Below, one piece after another: positions 17,500 through 28,214 of a DNA stretch of 64,000 nucleotides. The translations under genes were made by a program, and so were the position numbers. Positions within the stretch are counted from its first letter, which is position 1, and the number at the start of each line of letters is the position of its first letter. Below the pieces are notes generated by a model. The model did not search any database. It was not told the DNA's origin and saw nothing but the letters and a program-made list of their open reading frames with translations. The DNA comes from Rhizobium sp. BK313 (GTDB lineage Bacteria; Pseudomonadota; Alphaproteobacteria; Rhizobiales; Rhizobiaceae), in the NCBI RefSeq assembly GCF_014193655.1, contig NZ_JACHZQ010000001.1, positions 1,674,001-1,738,000 on the forward strand, read 5' to 3'.

Positions 17500-20376
17500 T
17501 TACTTCGAGATCAGGCAAGTGCCGCCTGCGGCGCGGTAGCGCTGGCAGATGTCGGCCGCTTCGTCCTTGGAGCCGGCGACAACGCGGACGCGATAGTAGG
17601 TGCCCTTGCCGGCGATGTCGGCCTTGCGAATTTCGAGCGGGTGACCGCCGATGACGCTGGCGAACTTCGCCTTCAGATTAGCCTGCGACTTCTGCGCCTC
17701 CGCCTCCGAAGGCAGCGAAGCGATCTGCACGCCGTAAGCACCGCCCGCGCTTGCCGATGCAGCCGGGGCCGCCTGGGCGGCAGCCGGGCTTGCCGACGCG
17801 ACCTGCTGGGGCTGGGGCTTAGGCTGAGCTGGAGCCGGACGAGCGGCAGCGCCGTTGTTCGTGGCAGCGATGGCAGTGTCGGCAGTGGTCTTCGTCGGCT
17901 GCTGCGCCGGACGCGAGGTCGGGACCGGAGTCGTCTTCACGACACGGATCGGCGTGCTTTCGGCGCTAGCGGCATCGCCATCAGTAGGCTGGGCCGTTGC
18001 CGGTTGCGACGCCTGCGCGTCTTCCGTCGAAGGGCGGAGATCGGCGGAGGCGACTTGGCTTCCGGTCGCCGGCCTTGCTGGAGGGGTCTTCGGCGTCGAA
18101 GCCGGCGACGCGGCCGTCGTGGTGTTGTCGACAGCCGGCTCCTCGCGAGCGACCAGCGAACCGTCCGGCTTGACGATCATGGTACGCACCTTGCGCGGCG
18201 ACACCGACGGGACCTGAGCATCGTCGTTGGCAGCAGTGTCCGTATTGTTGCCATTCTGATTCGGCAACAGCCGCGGATCCTCGGTTTCACCGACCGGTGT
18301 CGGAGTGACCTGTTCGTCGCTGCCGTCGTCCGGCGATACAGATTCGGGAATCAGAGTTTTCTGGACGACATCCACCGGCTGCTCGTTGGAGGAAACCAGC
18401 TGCTTCTGCTTCGGTGCAGCAGGGCTGTCCCCGGCCACCCGGTCATAGACAGCCTTGTCCTGGTTGGGAACCACGGTACCGCCCGGGTTTTCCGGAGCGA
18501 CCTTGACCGGATCTGCATCCGCCGTGATGACGCGCGGCTCGCCGGAGAAGCTCGAGATCGGCGAACCATGGCGAATCCAGCCGTAGACGCCATAGGCTCC
18601 GAGACCTAGAACCGCAATGACGGCAGCGGCGGTCGCCAGGCCACGGAACGAACGTGCCGGGCGGCGGCCGGTTACAGCCGCCGGGTTCAGCGTCATGCGG
18701 GCGACGTTCTCGACCGGATTGGACGCTTCACGGTAGCTGCGGCGGAAGTCTTCTTCCAACGCCCGTTCGAACTCGTCGAACTCATCGGCAGGCTGCTTGG
18801 CGGCCGTCGCGACAGGCTTTGCCGCCGCATTCTTGGACCAGGATGCAGCCATCGAAGCACCACCGAGGGCGGCTGCGGCGGCCGGTTTGATCGGCTCGGG
18901 AGCCGTTTCCTTAACAGGAGTGCCGAACAGGCTCGCCATTTCTGAGTCGATATCGAAATCGTATTCCGGTGGAACCACGATCGGCTGTTCCGGCTCGACA
19001 GGCGGCAGGTTCGGAACATGCGAGCCTTCGAAATTCTCGACGCGGTCTTCCGTATCGGAGATTTCAGCAGGATCGAAAGGCAGTGCCTGATCGGCATCTA
19101 GAACAGGCGCAGCCTTGCGCGCCGCGGCCGGTGCTGCGGCAACGATGGCCGGCTGAGCCGGACGCTGCGGAGCCGGCTCTGGAGGCGGAGTCTGCATGAC
19201 GCGCGGCGCGGCGACCGTCGGGGCTACGGGAGCAGCCGGAGGCGGTGCTACCGGCGTAGCCCGAGAAACGATCGGAGCAGGCTGCGGTGCGGCGATCGGA
19301 GCGGGCTTGCTCGATTCAGCGAAATCGAGCTCGGCAAGTTCCATTTCGATATCTGCGAGATCGAACTCGAAGTCCTGGCCGGCGAAGGGGTCTTCGGCTT
19401 CCAAGACGATCGACTTCGGTTCTTCGCGCGGCAGAATCGTGGCGGCGGCGGGCGCAGGCGCAATAGCAGCCGGAGCATCAACAACGAATGCTGACGACGA
19501 GGAAGCCATGGACTGCGAACCGAATATATCGAGGTCCGGCTCGGTCTTCGCCGCTGGTGCGCTGCTTCTGGCCGGAACGGGATACCGGTCGACATCGGCC
19601 AGCAGATCATCGATCTCGGCAGAAAGAGCCGCAGCGTCCATGCGAGCCTGCTTGGCGGGCTCCGATGCACTGGCAACCGGTGCTGCCGGTTGAGCCGCAG
19701 CGGGCTGGGCCCGAGGCGCGTCCTGCATCATCGGCAAATCGAAATCGAGCGCCGTTTCGATGGGCGGCTGCGCCTGAACAACGGGCGGCGCGACTGGAGC
19801 CTGAGCCGTAGGCGTTGCCTGTTCGCGCGTTTGCGGCGGAGCCGCGACGGTGAAATTGGCAAGCGGCAACCGCACGGTGGCGGCAGCGGATTGCGGCGTC
19901 GGTGTAACGACAGGCTTCCGGGCCGGAGCCGCCGCCTGCGGCGCCGGGACAGACTGAGGAGCCGGCGCGGGCTGCAAAGCCGGCGCGATCGACATTTCGA
20001 GTTCGTCGATCAGATCGCGCACGCCGGCGGCCGGCTTAACCGGAGCCACAGGCTGCGGCATCTCCACAAACTGTGGTTCGGTGCGCGTCTGCTCTACCGG
20101 ATGCGAGAGCTCGGCTTCGCCGGCAAAGGGCTGATCTTCCGGCGAGACCGGAATGTCATCAGCAGGACTCAAACGTGGCGCATCATAGCGCTCGAATTCC
20201 CGCAAGAGCTCATCTTCGAGATCGAAGGCCGGCTCTTGTCGCTGAGCTGCGGGCGCCGCCTGGGCGGCAGGCCGCGGCTCGAAACCGACGATGCGGGCGA
20301 GTTCGGCAAGCGGATCATCATCCGCAAAGAACTCGTCGTTTCCGCTTGCGCGATACGCCAACTGTTTTTCTGCCAT
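17500..20376 (-). CDS. Large SPOR-domain membrane protein
   Basis: A 958-residue protein. The first 600 residues are a low-complexity Pro/Ala/Glu-rich cytoplasmic region, followed by a single membrane helix (ATAAAVIAVLGLGAYGVYGW), a long Pro/Thr/Ser periplasmic linker, and a C-terminal SPOR domain (YGVQIASLPSEAEAQKSQAN onward, ending GGTCLISK). SPOR domains bind denuded peptidoglycan at the division septum. The very long cytoplasmic part is typical of the rhizobial form. I choose the ATG at 20376 rather than 20394. It lies between argS and nagZ. High GC repeats on this strand create many spurious opposite-strand frames. Confidence 0.9.
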   Translation of the reverse strand: MAEKQLAYRASGNDEFFADDDPLAELARIVGFEPRPAAQAAPAAQRQEPAFDLEDELLREFERYDAPRLSPADDIPVSPEDQPFAGEAELSHPVEQTRTEPQFVEMPQPVAPVKPAAGVRDLIDELEMSIAPALQPAPAPQSVPAPQAAAPARKPVVTPTPQSAAATVRLPLANFTVAAPPQTREQATPTAQAPVAPPVVQAQPPIETALDFDLPMMQDAPRAQPAAAQPAAPVASASEPAKQARMDAAALSAEIDDLLADVDRYPVPARSSAPAAKTEPDLDIFGSQSMASSSSAFVVDAPAAIAPAPAAATILPREEPKSIVLEAEDPFAGQDFEFDLADIEMELAELDFAESSKPAPIAAPQPAPIVSRATPVAPPPAAPVAPTVAAPRVMQTPPPEPAPQRPAQPAIVAAAPAAARKAAPVLDADQALPFDPAEISDTEDRVENFEGSHVPNLPPVEPEQPIVVPPEYDFDIDSEMASLFGTPVKETAPEPIKPAAAAALGGASMAASWSKNAAAKPVATAAKQPADEFDEFERALEEDFRRSYREASNPVENVARMTLNPAAVTGRRPARSFRGLATAAAVIAVLGLGAYGVYGWIRHGSPISSFSGEPRVITADADPVKVAPENPGGTVVPNQDKAVYDRVAGDSPAAPKQKQLVSSNEQPVDVVQKTLIPESVSPDDGSDEQVTPTPVGETEDPRLLPNQNGNNTDTAANDDAQVPSVSPRKVRTMIVKPDGSLVAREEPAVDNTTTAASPASTPKTPPARPATGSQVASADLRPSTEDAQASQPATAQPTDGDAASAESTPIRVVKTTPVPTSRPAQQPTKTTADTAIAATNNGAAARPAPAQPKPQPQQVASASPAAAQAAPAASASAGGAYGVQIASLPSEAEAQKSQANLKAKFASVIGGHPLEIRKADIAGKGTYYRVRVVAGSKDEAADICQRYRAAGGTCLISK

Positions 20377-20438
20377 CACCCAATCCACTCGCAAACGCTA
20401 CAGTTAAATGCCAGTGCAATGTGGGCAAATGGTGACGT

Positions 20439-22199
20439 TTATCGCATTTCATCCGGTGCTGCGGTCCCGGTTATACCAAGACCCGACTTCAAAACCGACG
20501 CGACAGCGTACACCAGCCCAAGTCTGGCAATGCTTAATTCTCGGTTCTTATCGTTAACAAATCGTAATTCAGGTAAATCTTTACCTTTATTCCAATGTCC
20601 ATGGAAGGAACTCGCCAAATCGTAAAGATAAAAGGCGATGCGATGAGGCTCCTGCGACTGAGCTGCAGCCTCCACGATTCGCGGGAATTCCGCAATCTTT
20701 GCAATCAACTGTAATTCGGTTGGATCGGAGATCACGCCACTAACGGCTTTCGCCAGATCAAGCGACGCGATATCGAGATCCGGGAAGGCTTCTTTGGCCT
20801 GGCGGAAGACTGACATGCAGCGCGCATGCGCATATTGTACGTAGAAGACCGGATTGTCCTTGGACTGCTCGGTTACCTTGGCGAAGTCGAAATCCAGGGG
20901 CTCGGAACTCTTCCGATACAGCATCATGAACCGTACGGAATCGCGGCCGACCTCATCGACCACGTCGCGCAGCGTGACGAAGTCGCCGGAGCGCTTCGAC
21001 ATCTTCACCGGTTCGCCATTGCGGAAGAGCTTGACCAGTTGGCACAGCAGCACCGTCAGCTTCGCCTGGCCATCCGATACGCCGCGCGCCACGGCTTCCA
21101 GCCGCTTGACATAGCCGCCATGGTCGGCGCCGAGAATATAGATCATCTCGTTGAAGCCGCGGTCGAACTTGTTCTTGAAATAGGCGACGTCGGCCGCGAA
21201 ATAGGTGTAGGAACCATCCGACTTGATCAGCGGCCGGTCGATATCGTCGCCTACTTCCGTCGAACGGAACAAGGTCTGCTCGCGATCTTCCCAATCTTCC
21301 GGCAACTGGCCCTTCGGGGGCGGAAGCGCACCCTTATAGACATAACCCTTGAAGGTCAGGTCGTTGATGGCGGTGCGGATCAGGGCCGCGCCGTTGGCAT
21401 GCAAGGTCCGCTCCGAGAAGAAGAAATCATGATGGACGTTCAGCGCATCCAAATCCGCGCGGATCATCGCCATCATCGCGTCGATGGAGCGTTCCTTGAT
21501 GATCGGCAGCCATTGGTCTTCCGGCATGCCGCGAAGCTTGGTGCCGAACTCCTTCGCCAGCGCTTCACCGACCGGAACGAGATAATCGCCGGGATAAAGA
21601 CCGGCCGGGATGTCGCCAACCTGCTCGCCGAGCGCTTCGCGGTAACGGAGGAAGACCGACCGCGCCAGCACGTCGATCTGCGAGCCGGCGTCGTTGATGT
21701 AGTATTCCTTGGTAACGTCATAGCCGACGAAGCCGAGCAGGTTCGCCAGCGCATCGCCAACGACGGCGCCACGGCAATGGCCGACATGCATCGGCCCTGT
21801 CGGATTGGCGGAGACATATTCGACGTTGACTTTCTGGCCGCCACCGAGAGTCGAGCGGCCGAATTTTTCGCCTTCGGAGATCATCGTCGCCAGCAGGCGC
21901 TGCCAATAACCGACCGAAAGGCGAATATTGATGAAGCCTGGACCGGCTACCGAAACCTCGGCAACGTCAGCATCTTCCCTCAGCTTAGCGATAATGATCT
22001 CAGCGAGCGCGCGCGGGTTCGTGCCGAGCGGCTTCGACAGCACCATAGCCGCGTTGGTGGCAACATCGCCGTGGCTGGCGTCTCTCGGCGGCTCCACGCC
22101 GATACGGCCGAAGTCGAGTTCGGATCGCTTTTCTTTCACAATATCAATTTGTTCGAGAGCGTTCTTAATTCGTACTTCGAAGTCGGTGAAAAGGTTCAT
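20439..22199 (-). CDS. argS: Arginyl-tRNA synthetase
   Basis: A 586-residue class I synthetase. The HIGH-type motif is [19 protein letters not shown] (about residue 120), the KMSKS-type motif is [15 protein letters not shown], and the C-terminal DALR anticodon-binding domain ends the protein. The N-terminal Add1 domain starts at [11 protein letters not shown]. The ATG at 22199 is preferred over the upstream codon at 22211. Confidence 0.96.
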   Translation of the reverse strand: MNLFTDFEVRIKNALEQIDIVKEKRSELDFGRIGVEPPRDASHGDVATNAAMVLSKPLGTNPRALAEIIIAKLREDADVAEVSVAGPGFINIRLSVGYWQRLLATMISEGEKFGRSTLGGGQKVNVEYVSANPTGPMHVGHCRGAVVGDALANLLGFVGYDVTKEYYINDAGSQIDVLARSVFLRYREALGEQVGDIPAGLYPGDYLVPVGEALAKEFGTKLRGMPEDQWLPIIKERSIDAMMAMIRADLDALNVHHDFFFSERTLHANGAALIRTAINDLTFKGYVYKGALPPPKGQLPEDWEDREQTLFRSTEVGDDIDRPLIKSDGSYTYFAADVAYFKNKFDRGFNEMIYILGADHGGYVKRLEAVARGVSDGQAKLTVLLCQLVKLFRNGEPVKMSKRSGDFVTLRDVVDEVGRDSVRFMMLYRKSSEPLDFDFAKVTEQSKDNPVFYVQYAHARCMSVFRQAKEAFPDLDIASLDLAKAVSGVISDPTELQLIAKIAEFPRIVEAAAQSQEPHRIAFYLYDLASSFHGHWNKGKDLPELRFVNDKNRELSIARLGLVYAVASVLKSGLGITGTAAPDEMR

Positions 22200-22253
22200 G
22201 ATAATGTCCACGCATAGCTTGGGCAGGCCCTGTCGGCCTGACGCCGCCGCTGC

Positions 22254-23471
22254 CTACCGCAAATCGGGAGTCTGGTCAAACAAACGCCTATGAGCGCTGA
22301 TGGCATAGGTGTCGGTCATACCTGCCAGGTAGTCGCCGACATGGCGAGCCTTGGCGGCAACGGCAAGGCCGGCGATGTGATCGACCCAATAATGGCTCTG
22401 CATCTCCTTGGGATTGTCCATATAGGCGTGGAACAGGTCCGTGACGATCTGTGCGGCGCCGGCGCGGATGCGCATGATATCCGGATGGCGATAGATGCGC
22501 TTGAAGAGCATCTGCTTAATCTGTCTATCCGTCTCGGCCATCTCAGGCGAGAAGGTGGCAATGATGCGGCCGGCGGCACGAATATCGGCAACACTGTCCG
22601 GCTTGACCTCGCTGAGCGCCTGCTGCGCGACGGAGATCACGTCCTCCACCATGCGTGTGATCTGCCGGCGCATGATCTCATGCGTGAAGCGGCTCGCTTC
22701 CAGATGCGGATAGAGCGCCCTCACTTCGGCCATCAGCGCCGAGAGAAATGGAATCTCCTCCAGCATGTCGAAATTCAGATAGCCGGAGCGCAGGCCGTCA
22801 TCGATGTCATGGGTATTGTAAGCGATGTCGTCGGCGATCGCCGCCACCTGCGCCTCCAGGCTGGCAAAGGTCGCGATCTCCAGATCGTGGATTTCGCAAT
22901 AATCAAGGATCGGCTGCGGCACCGGGCCGCGCGTGCCCTTGCCATCGGGCGTCAGGAGCGGACCGTTGTGCTTGACCAGCCCTTCCAACGTCTCCCAGGT
23001 GAGATTCAGGCCATCGAATTCGGCATAACGCCGCTCGAGCTTCGTCACAATGCGCAGCGACTGTGCGTTGTGGTCGAAGCCGCCATAGGGCAGCAGCATC
23101 TCATGCAGCGCGTCTTCGCCAGTGTGGCCAAAGGGGGTGTGCCCGAAATCATGGACGAGCGCCACGCCTTCGGCGAGATCCTCATCAAGCTTCAGCGCAC
23201 GCGCCAAAGCTCGGGCGATCTGCGCCACCTCGATCGTATGCGTGAGGCGCGTACGGTAGTGATCGCCATCCTGCGCAATAAAGACTTGCGTCTTATGCTT
23301 CAGCCGCCGGAAAGCGGTCGTATGCACGATGCGGTCGCGGTCGCGCTGGAAATCGGAGCGAGTCGGGCTCGATCCCTCCTCGTAAAGCCGCCCACGCGAT
23401 TCCCAGGGATCGGTCGCATAAACAGCCCGCTCACCATAACCGAAACCCAATGCATGCCTGTCGATCGTCAT
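22254..23471 (-). CDS. dgt: dGTPase-like HD-domain triphosphohydrolase
   Basis: A 405-residue HD-superfamily enzyme that hydrolyses dNTPs to deoxynucleosides and triphosphate. Motifs are [27 protein letters not shown], the HD motif in [18 protein letters not shown], and the downstream [15 protein letters not shown]. It belongs to the type-2 deoxyguanosinetriphosphate triphosphohydrolase-like group usual in alphaproteobacteria. It heads the long leftward run with argS 54 bases downstream. Confidence 0.93.
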   Translation of the reverse strand: MTIDRHALGFGYGERAVYATDPWESRGRLYEEGSSPTRSDFQRDRDRIVHTTAFRRLKHKTQVFIAQDGDHYRTRLTHTIEVAQIARALARALKLDEDLAEGVALVHDFGHTPFGHTGEDALHEMLLPYGGFDHNAQSLRIVTKLERRYAEFDGLNLTWETLEGLVKHNGPLLTPDGKGTRGPVPQPILDYCEIHDLEIATFASLEAQVAAIADDIAYNTHDIDDGLRSGYLNFDMLEEIPFLSALMAEVRALYPHLEASRFTHEIMRRQITRMVEDVISVAQQALSEVKPDSVADIRAAGRIIATFSPEMAETDRQIKQMLFKRIYRHPDIMRIRAGAAQIVTDLFHAYMDNPKEMQSHYWVDHIAGLAVAAKARHVGDYLAGMTDTYAISAHRRLFDQTPDLR

Positions 23472-23540
23472 TATCCATCCATTCCGGCGCTAGAACGCCG
23501 CGCGTTCGATTGAACGTAAAGGTCGCTCTATTCTTCCAAT

Positions 23541-23594
23541 CCAGAGCATCTTCTCCGCATTTTGATGATGCCATTCAAAAGCAGGATGCTCTGG
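23541..23594. repeat. Nested palindrome, AGAGCAT-type intergenic repeat
   Basis: The outer arms CCAGAGCATC (23541-23550) and GATGCTCTGG (23585-23594) are perfect inverted repeats. Inside them TTTTGA (23560-23565) pairs with TCAAAA (23575-23580). It resembles the short palindromic AGAGCAT elements scattered between rhizobial genes. The remainder of the 310-base dgt-erpA gap (23472-23781) holds no gene that I can see. Confidence 0.55.
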
Positions 23595-23781
23595 CCCATT
23601 GACGCCGCTTCACGGCCTTCATACCTATACCTAAGAAAAACAGCAAAATGGCGCATGGCTCAACCATATACCATAGCTGTCACCGGCCGCACTTTCATGA
23701 TAAAGGCTATGGATATCAGCCGTTTGAAAGTCGGACGGCCCATTGGTTCTCTCCGGATCTTGACCCCGGCAGGAGGAAAGC

Positions 23782-24114
23782 ATGACTGAGACAAGTGTAA
23801 CCCTATCAGACGCAGCGGCAAAGCGAATCGCCGCGATCGTCAGCGCCGAGGCCGGCAAGCGGGCGCTCCGCGTCGCCGTCGAAGGCGGCGGCTGTTCCGG
23901 CTTCTCCTACAAATTCGATCTTGCTGACGGCCCGCAAGACGATGATATCGTTGTAGAAAAGGGCGACGCTACGGTATTGATCGATCAATTGTCGCTGGTC
24001 TATATGGCCGGCTCCGAGATCGATTTCGTCGACAATCTGCTCGGTCAGTCCTTTCAGATCAAGAATCCGAATGCGGTCGCAAGCTGCGGCTGCGGCACCA
24101 GTTTTTCGATCTGA
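23782..24114 (+). CDS. erpA: ErpA/HesB-type iron-sulfur cluster insertion protein
   Basis: A 110-residue A-type carrier with the three conserved cysteines: one in GGGCSGFSYKF (about residue 38) and two in the C-terminal SCGCGTSF. A-type carriers pass iron-sulfur clusters to apoproteins. A strong GGAGGAAAG ribosome site lies just upstream. It faces away from dgt and may be read together with xth, 129 bases downstream. Whether it is ErpA or IscA by function cannot be settled from the sequence alone. Confidence 0.92.
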   Translation: MTETSVTLSDAAAKRIAAIVSAEAGKRALRVAVEGGGCSGFSYKFDLADGPQDDDIVVEKGDATVLIDQLSLVYMAGSEIDFVDNLLGQSFQIKNPNAVASCGCGTSFSI

Positions 24115-24243
24115 CGCTCCTGCTTTTCCACAGAATGATAATCGGTCGGAAGCTGTTGCTTTCGGCCGGTTTTCATTTGGATGGGTGGCCAAGGTCGTTT
24201 GCTGCGGATAAAAAGAAAACCAAAGCAGAGGAGCCGCCCTTTC

Positions 24244-25029
24244 ATGAAGATTGCCACCTGGAACATCAACGGCGTCAAAGCGCGTATCGAGAACCTGTGC
24301 CAGTGGGTGAAGGACTCCGATCCCGATATCGTTTGCCTGCAGGAGATCAAGACGGTCGACGAAGGCTTTCCGCGATTCGAGATCGAGGCGCTCGGCTATC
24401 ACGTCGAGACGCATGGGCAGAAGGGTTTCAACGGCGTGGCGATTCTGTCGAAGATGAAGCCCGACGAGGTGACCCGCGGCTTGCCCGGCGACGATGCCGA
24501 TGAACAGGCACGCTTCATTGAAGCGGTATTTTCTGTGCCGGAACACGGCGCACTTCGCGTTTGCTGCCTGTATCTGCCAAACGGCAATCCCATCGATACG
24601 GAAAAGTATCCCTACAAACTCGCCTGGATGGAACGTCTGCGGAGATTCGCGGTCGGCCGGCTGGCTCTGGAAGAGCCGACCATTCTCGCCGGCGACTACA
24701 ATGTCATCCCGGAGCCGCATGATTGTTTCGATCCGAAGGTCTGGGAGAATGATGCGCTATTCCTGCCGCAAACCCGCCAGGCTTTTCGTCAGCTCGAGCA
24801 TCTCGGCTTCACCGATGCGGTGCGCGCCACGACGGACGCAGTCAAGCTCTATTCCTTCTGGGACTACCAGGCTGGCGCCTGGCAGAAAAACAACGGCATC
24901 CGCATCGATCATCTGATGCTATCGCCGGAAGCGGCCGATCGCCTGACCTCTGCGGCGATCGAAAAACACGTGCGCGCCTGGGAAAAACCCTCGGACCACG
25001 TTCCCGTCATCGCGCACTTCAATTTCTGA
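24244..25029 (+). CDS. xthA: Exodeoxyribonuclease III / AP endonuclease
   Basis: A 261-residue enzyme of the endonuclease/exonuclease/phosphatase fold that cuts DNA at abasic sites in base excision repair. Motifs are the N-terminal MKIATWNINGVKAR, VCLQEIK, the GDYNVIPEPHDCFDP segment with catalytic Asp and Asn, and the C-terminal RIDHLML and SDHVPVIA. The ORF extends to 24181, but the ATG at 24244 gives the canonical start and has GAGGAG about 10 bases upstream. Confidence 0.95.
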   Translation: MKIATWNINGVKARIENLCQWVKDSDPDIVCLQEIKTVDEGFPRFEIEALGYHVETHGQKGFNGVAILSKMKPDEVTRGLPGDDADEQARFIEAVFSVPEHGALRVCCLYLPNGNPIDTEKYPYKLAWMERLRRFAVGRLALEEPTILAGDYNVIPEPHDCFDPKVWENDALFLPQTRQAFRQLEHLGFTDAVRATTDAVKLYSFWDYQAGAWQKNNGIRIDHLMLSPEAADRLTSAAIEKHVRAWEKPSDHVPVIAHFNF

Positions 25030-25038
25030 GATCGAGGA

Positions 25039-25842
25039 TTATTCGGCGCCTGCGACGTCGAGTTGATGCGCCATGGAAACCGCGACGCGACGATCGTCCT
25101 CGCTGGCGATCGAAAAGGCCTGTTCCTGAAGGTCTTCCATCCACGAACAGTCCTTCGGCTTGCACTTGTCGAGCGCGGCCGTCATGAAGGCGAGGCCGCG
25201 CACGGACTGGCCTTCCTGGAAGAGAATATTGCCGAAGACGGCCATCGCACCGGGATGGCCGCTCTTACGGGCCTGGTTCAGCCACTTCTTGGCCTGCTGC
25301 ACATTCGCGGCACCGCCCTCGCCCGCCAGCATCATCTGCGCGAGCTGGAACTGCGCCTCGGGAACGCCGAATGTCGATGCGACCTGGAAATAGAGCTGGC
25401 GTGCCTGATTGAGGTCGATCTTGACCGGACTGTTCGCAATGCCGGTCTTGTAATAATTGGCGAGCGCGAGCAGCGCGTTGATAAAGAAGCCGGTATCCTC
25501 GGAACCGGGTTCCACACCCTGCTGGGCGATCTCGCTATAAATCTTGAAGGCCTCGAAATCGTCCTGCGTCACGCCATCGCCGTCCGCATACATATTGGCC
25601 AGCGCCCAGCGCGAGCCGGTATGCCCCTTCTCGGCAGCGTAACGATAGGCTTCGACCGCCTCTTCCTTCTGGCCGTTCTTGTAGGCCCGGAAGCCGAATT
25701 TGAAGAGATCGAAAGGTCCTGATTCCTTGGTGACACCCGCATTGATGTCAAATGCCAGGGCTTGGCCTGCGAGCGCCACAGAGGTGGCAAGCGACAGGCT
25801 GAGCATCATGACTCTCGCTGATATGAACTCGGACTTAAACAT
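25039..25842 (-). CDS. exoR: ExoR, periplasmic repressor of the ExoS/ChvI system
   Basis: A 267-residue exported protein with a signal peptide ending in QALA (about residue 30), then FDINAG and a series of Sel1-like helical repeats (AYRYAAEKGHTGSRWALANMYADGDG, RQLYFQVASTFGVPEAQFQLAQMML and KKWLNQARKSGHPGAMAVFGNIL are split between them). This matches ExoR of Sinorhizobium and Agrobacterium, which binds the sensor ExoS in the periplasm and holds down succinoglycan synthesis while allowing flagellar expression; its degradation triggers the response. The start at 25842 (MFKSEF) matches the known protein. Upstream starts exist to 25872. No strong ribosome site is visible. Confidence 0.92.
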   Translation of the reverse strand: MFKSEFISARVMMLSLSLATSVALAGQALAFDINAGVTKESGPFDLFKFGFRAYKNGQKEEAVEAYRYAAEKGHTGSRWALANMYADGDGVTQDDFEAFKIYSEIAQQGVEPGSEDTGFFINALLALANYYKTGIANSPVKIDLNQARQLYFQVASTFGVPEAQFQLAQMMLAGEGGAANVQQAKKWLNQARKSGHPGAMAVFGNILFQEGQSVRGLAFMTAALDKCKPKDCSWMEDLQEQAFSIASEDDRRVAVSMAHQLDVAGAE

Positions 25843-26267
25843 AACAGTCGATTTCTTTCGCTCCATCCGCATCCGCTACGGTGATCCCATCTGCACCGTA
25901 AGGTCTGCGAATGTATTCCCTACCGGCGCGCGAACCAGCGAGATCTCCTCTTGAGGAGGTCCGCAGGGCACCAGCCCAATGCCGTTCGCCACATTTCCGA
26001 GCGTAGTCCGAAATTATGTCCAAACGAGCATTCACACTGGTGTCATCGCATGTCGCTCTTGAAACAGCCCGCCGCTTCGCTGCCCAAAGAGAGAGACTCG
26101 AGATCGAACGATTTTCGGATTCCCTCGGGAAATAATGCCTTTCCGGCTGTACCGCGAACGTCTCCGTTCCGATCCCGGATTGCTTTTTCTGCCGAAGTGG
26201 AAACTGACCCATCAACCGTTTACGCACTTTCTACCAAGGCTTGCCCCTTGCCCGTATAATGGCTGCT

Positions 26268-26299
26268 CCCCATTTGTGGCGGGAAATGGACAAATGGGG
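26268..26299. other. Isolated perfect inverted repeat in the long gap upstream of exoR
   Basis: CCCCATTTGT (26268-26277) pairs perfectly with ACAAATGGGG (26290-26299) across a 12-base loop. No T run follows on either strand, so it does not look like a terminator. It lies in the 707-base gap between exoR and the outer-membrane protein gene (25843-26549), where I see no supportable coding region. Confidence 0.5.
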
Positions 26300-26455
26300 C
26301 GCCGGACACACGCGTGTAACCTGTTGAAATAAAGTGTTGCTGATTCGTCACAAAGAGAATGCCGATCTTAAGGTTTCGCTAACCACGAAGCCGCAATGCG
26401 AAAATAATTTTGCCGGTAGTATCGTATCTAAAAATGGCTTGGCACTAATTGGGCA

Positions 26456-26488
26456 TGAAAAACGCCGCGAGACGAAGGCCCGCGGCGT
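26456..26488 (-). terminator. Rho-independent terminator after the outer-membrane transporter gene
   Basis: ACGCCGCG (26462-26469) pairs with CGCGGCGT (26481-26488), and a TTTTTC run follows on the minus strand. It lies 62 bases after the stop codon of the gene. Confidence 0.8.
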
Positions 26489-26549
26489 AAGAATCACTTG
26501 AGCAATGGAGATGAGACCTCAGAACTTGCTATCGTTCAATGGGTTACGC

Positions 26550-27803
26550 TTAGAATCTGACCTTCATCGACGTCGACAGCGCAGCGACCAGATCGTTGCC
26601 GTAACTATAGGTGGCGTCATTGCCGTAGGTGATGCCGTTGGAGGTGATCTCGCCGGATTTGCCACTGGTCAACAGGCCCAGGGCTCCAGCGAAAGTGAAC
26701 TCAACATGTTCCGTCGCCTTGTAGGAAAGGCCAGCGCCGAGCGTCCAGGTATCCGAGCTCAAGCCGTAATCCTGGCTGGTGCCGCGGTCCCAGCTCAAGC
26801 TGAGCGCGCCGCTCCATTTGTCACTGAACTTGTGGCCGATGCCGCCGGTGATCGTCCAGCCGTCCTGATATAGCAGATCGAGTGAGGTGAGCTCGGTCGC
26901 ACCGCCGGTGCGGCAGGAGATGCCACGCGTGGATGTCGGGCAAAGCGCGATGCTTTGCAGAACGCTCCAATTGGTCCATTTGACCGAACCGAAGGCCAAC
27001 CAGTCCGGCGCGATGCCGGTCTGCACCTTCCATTCCAGCGAGTCGGGTGCATCGGCAGAACCGAAGACGGAGGTGGCGCTGCCGAAGAACGCACGGACGG
27101 GCGGCAGCTCCGTCAGATCGACGGTGCCCTTGAGATTATCGTATTTGACCCGGCTGTTATAAACGAGACTGGTGCGCAAGGCGTATTCGGGAATTTCATA
27201 GGCAAGACCGGCGCGCCAGCCCCAGCCATGACCATCGACATCCAGCGAGCCGACACCGTCATAGACGGCGGAAAACGGAGGAGGAACAACGGAAACCAGG
27301 CGAGACTTAAAGCCGCTGACCTCCTGATAGAAACCACCACCGATCAGGCGCAACTGACCCGGACCGGCATCGAATTTGTAAGAGCAGGTCGCCGCATAAT
27401 TGTGCGTACGCACCTTGGTCTCGACTTCATTGTTGGCGCCGGCCCAGTTCAGGCCCGGATTGGTGTGAGCGCCGAACGGCTCGGAGTAATCGGCCATGCA
27501 GTCGATGTCATCGGTAATGCCGATCTTGAAGCCAATATAAGGTACAGCATAATTCTCGGTAGCATCGACCGAGTGCGGGCGACCATTGAGATTGCCGTCG
27601 GTCGGATCGATATCCTTCGCATTCTTCAGTTTGCGATCGGGCATCACATAGGTGACGCCAGACTCGAAAACATAGCGCCCCTTGTCGAAGAGCAGGTCGA
27701 TATCGTAACCGGCACGATCAAGCCCGCCCGCAAAAGCGGCGCTAGCGAACGATGAGCTAATAATGAATGCAAATGCGCCCCTCAGCGCAATACGAAATGC
27801 CAT
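26550..27803 (-). CDS. FadL/OmpP1-type outer-membrane transporter
   Basis: A 417-residue exported beta-barrel protein. The signal peptide ends in SAAFA; the mature start GGLDRAGYDIDLLFDKGRYV and the GITDDIDCMADYSEPFG segment are typical of the OmpP1/FadL long-chain fatty-acid transporter family as found in rhizobia. Alternating hydrophobic strands continue to a C-terminal KVRF, the outer-membrane Phe signature. The ATG at 27803 has GGGGGGA just upstream; the ORF otherwise continues to 27956 without a plausible signal. The substrate is unknown; hydrophobic compounds are likely from the family. Confidence 0.82.
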   Translation of the reverse strand: MAFRIALRGAFAFIISSSFASAAFAGGLDRAGYDIDLLFDKGRYVFESGVTYVMPDRKLKNAKDIDPTDGNLNGRPHSVDATENYAVPYIGFKIGITDDIDCMADYSEPFGAHTNPGLNWAGANNEVETKVRTHNYAATCSYKFDAGPGQLRLIGGGFYQEVSGFKSRLVSVVPPPFSAVYDGVGSLDVDGHGWGWRAGLAYEIPEYALRTSLVYNSRVKYDNLKGTVDLTELPPVRAFFGSATSVFGSADAPDSLEWKVQTGIAPDWLAFGSVKWTNWSVLQSIALCPTSTRGISCRTGGATELTSLDLLYQDGWTITGGIGHKFSDKWSGALSLSWDRGTSQDYGLSSDTWTLGAGLSYKATEHVEFTFAGALGLLTSGKSGEITSNGITYGNDATYSYGNDLVAALSTSMKVRF

Positions 27804-28164
27804 ATTGTCCCCCCGACTTGCGTATTCATTTATCCGATTGTTGCGACCATCACCCGAATTGGCAATGCGACGCCAGTGATCCACAAGGCTGCGGCATATT
27901 GACTGACTTACGTAAGAAGGTGATCTGCACGCCCAATCATAGCCAAGTTTAGGCATTTTTTGCTTCTCTAATGTTAATCAGGGGCCCCAAGTAGATTTTC
28001 ATTCCTCATAGCAACAATTCTGTTACAATCTGACAACAGTCCTGCTTTTCAGAAACCCTACCAATTTAGGGGTAACCCTTCTTGCCTGCGCGAAGCTGGT
28101 GAACGGCGAAAATCGGCGTGTTTTTTTGATGTTCGCCATCGAATCAGCGACGCGAAAAGGAAAA

Positions 28165-28188
28165 GGCACGCGACTTTCGTTGCGTGCC
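28165..28188 (-). terminator. Rho-independent terminator after valS
   Basis: GGCACGC (28165-28171) pairs with GCGTGCC (28182-28188) and a TTTTCC run follows on the minus strand. The remainder of the 411-base gap to the outer-membrane gene (27804-28214) shows no gene. Confidence 0.75.
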
Positions 28189-28214
28189 CTTAAATTCCGC
28201 TGTTTGCGGTTTCT

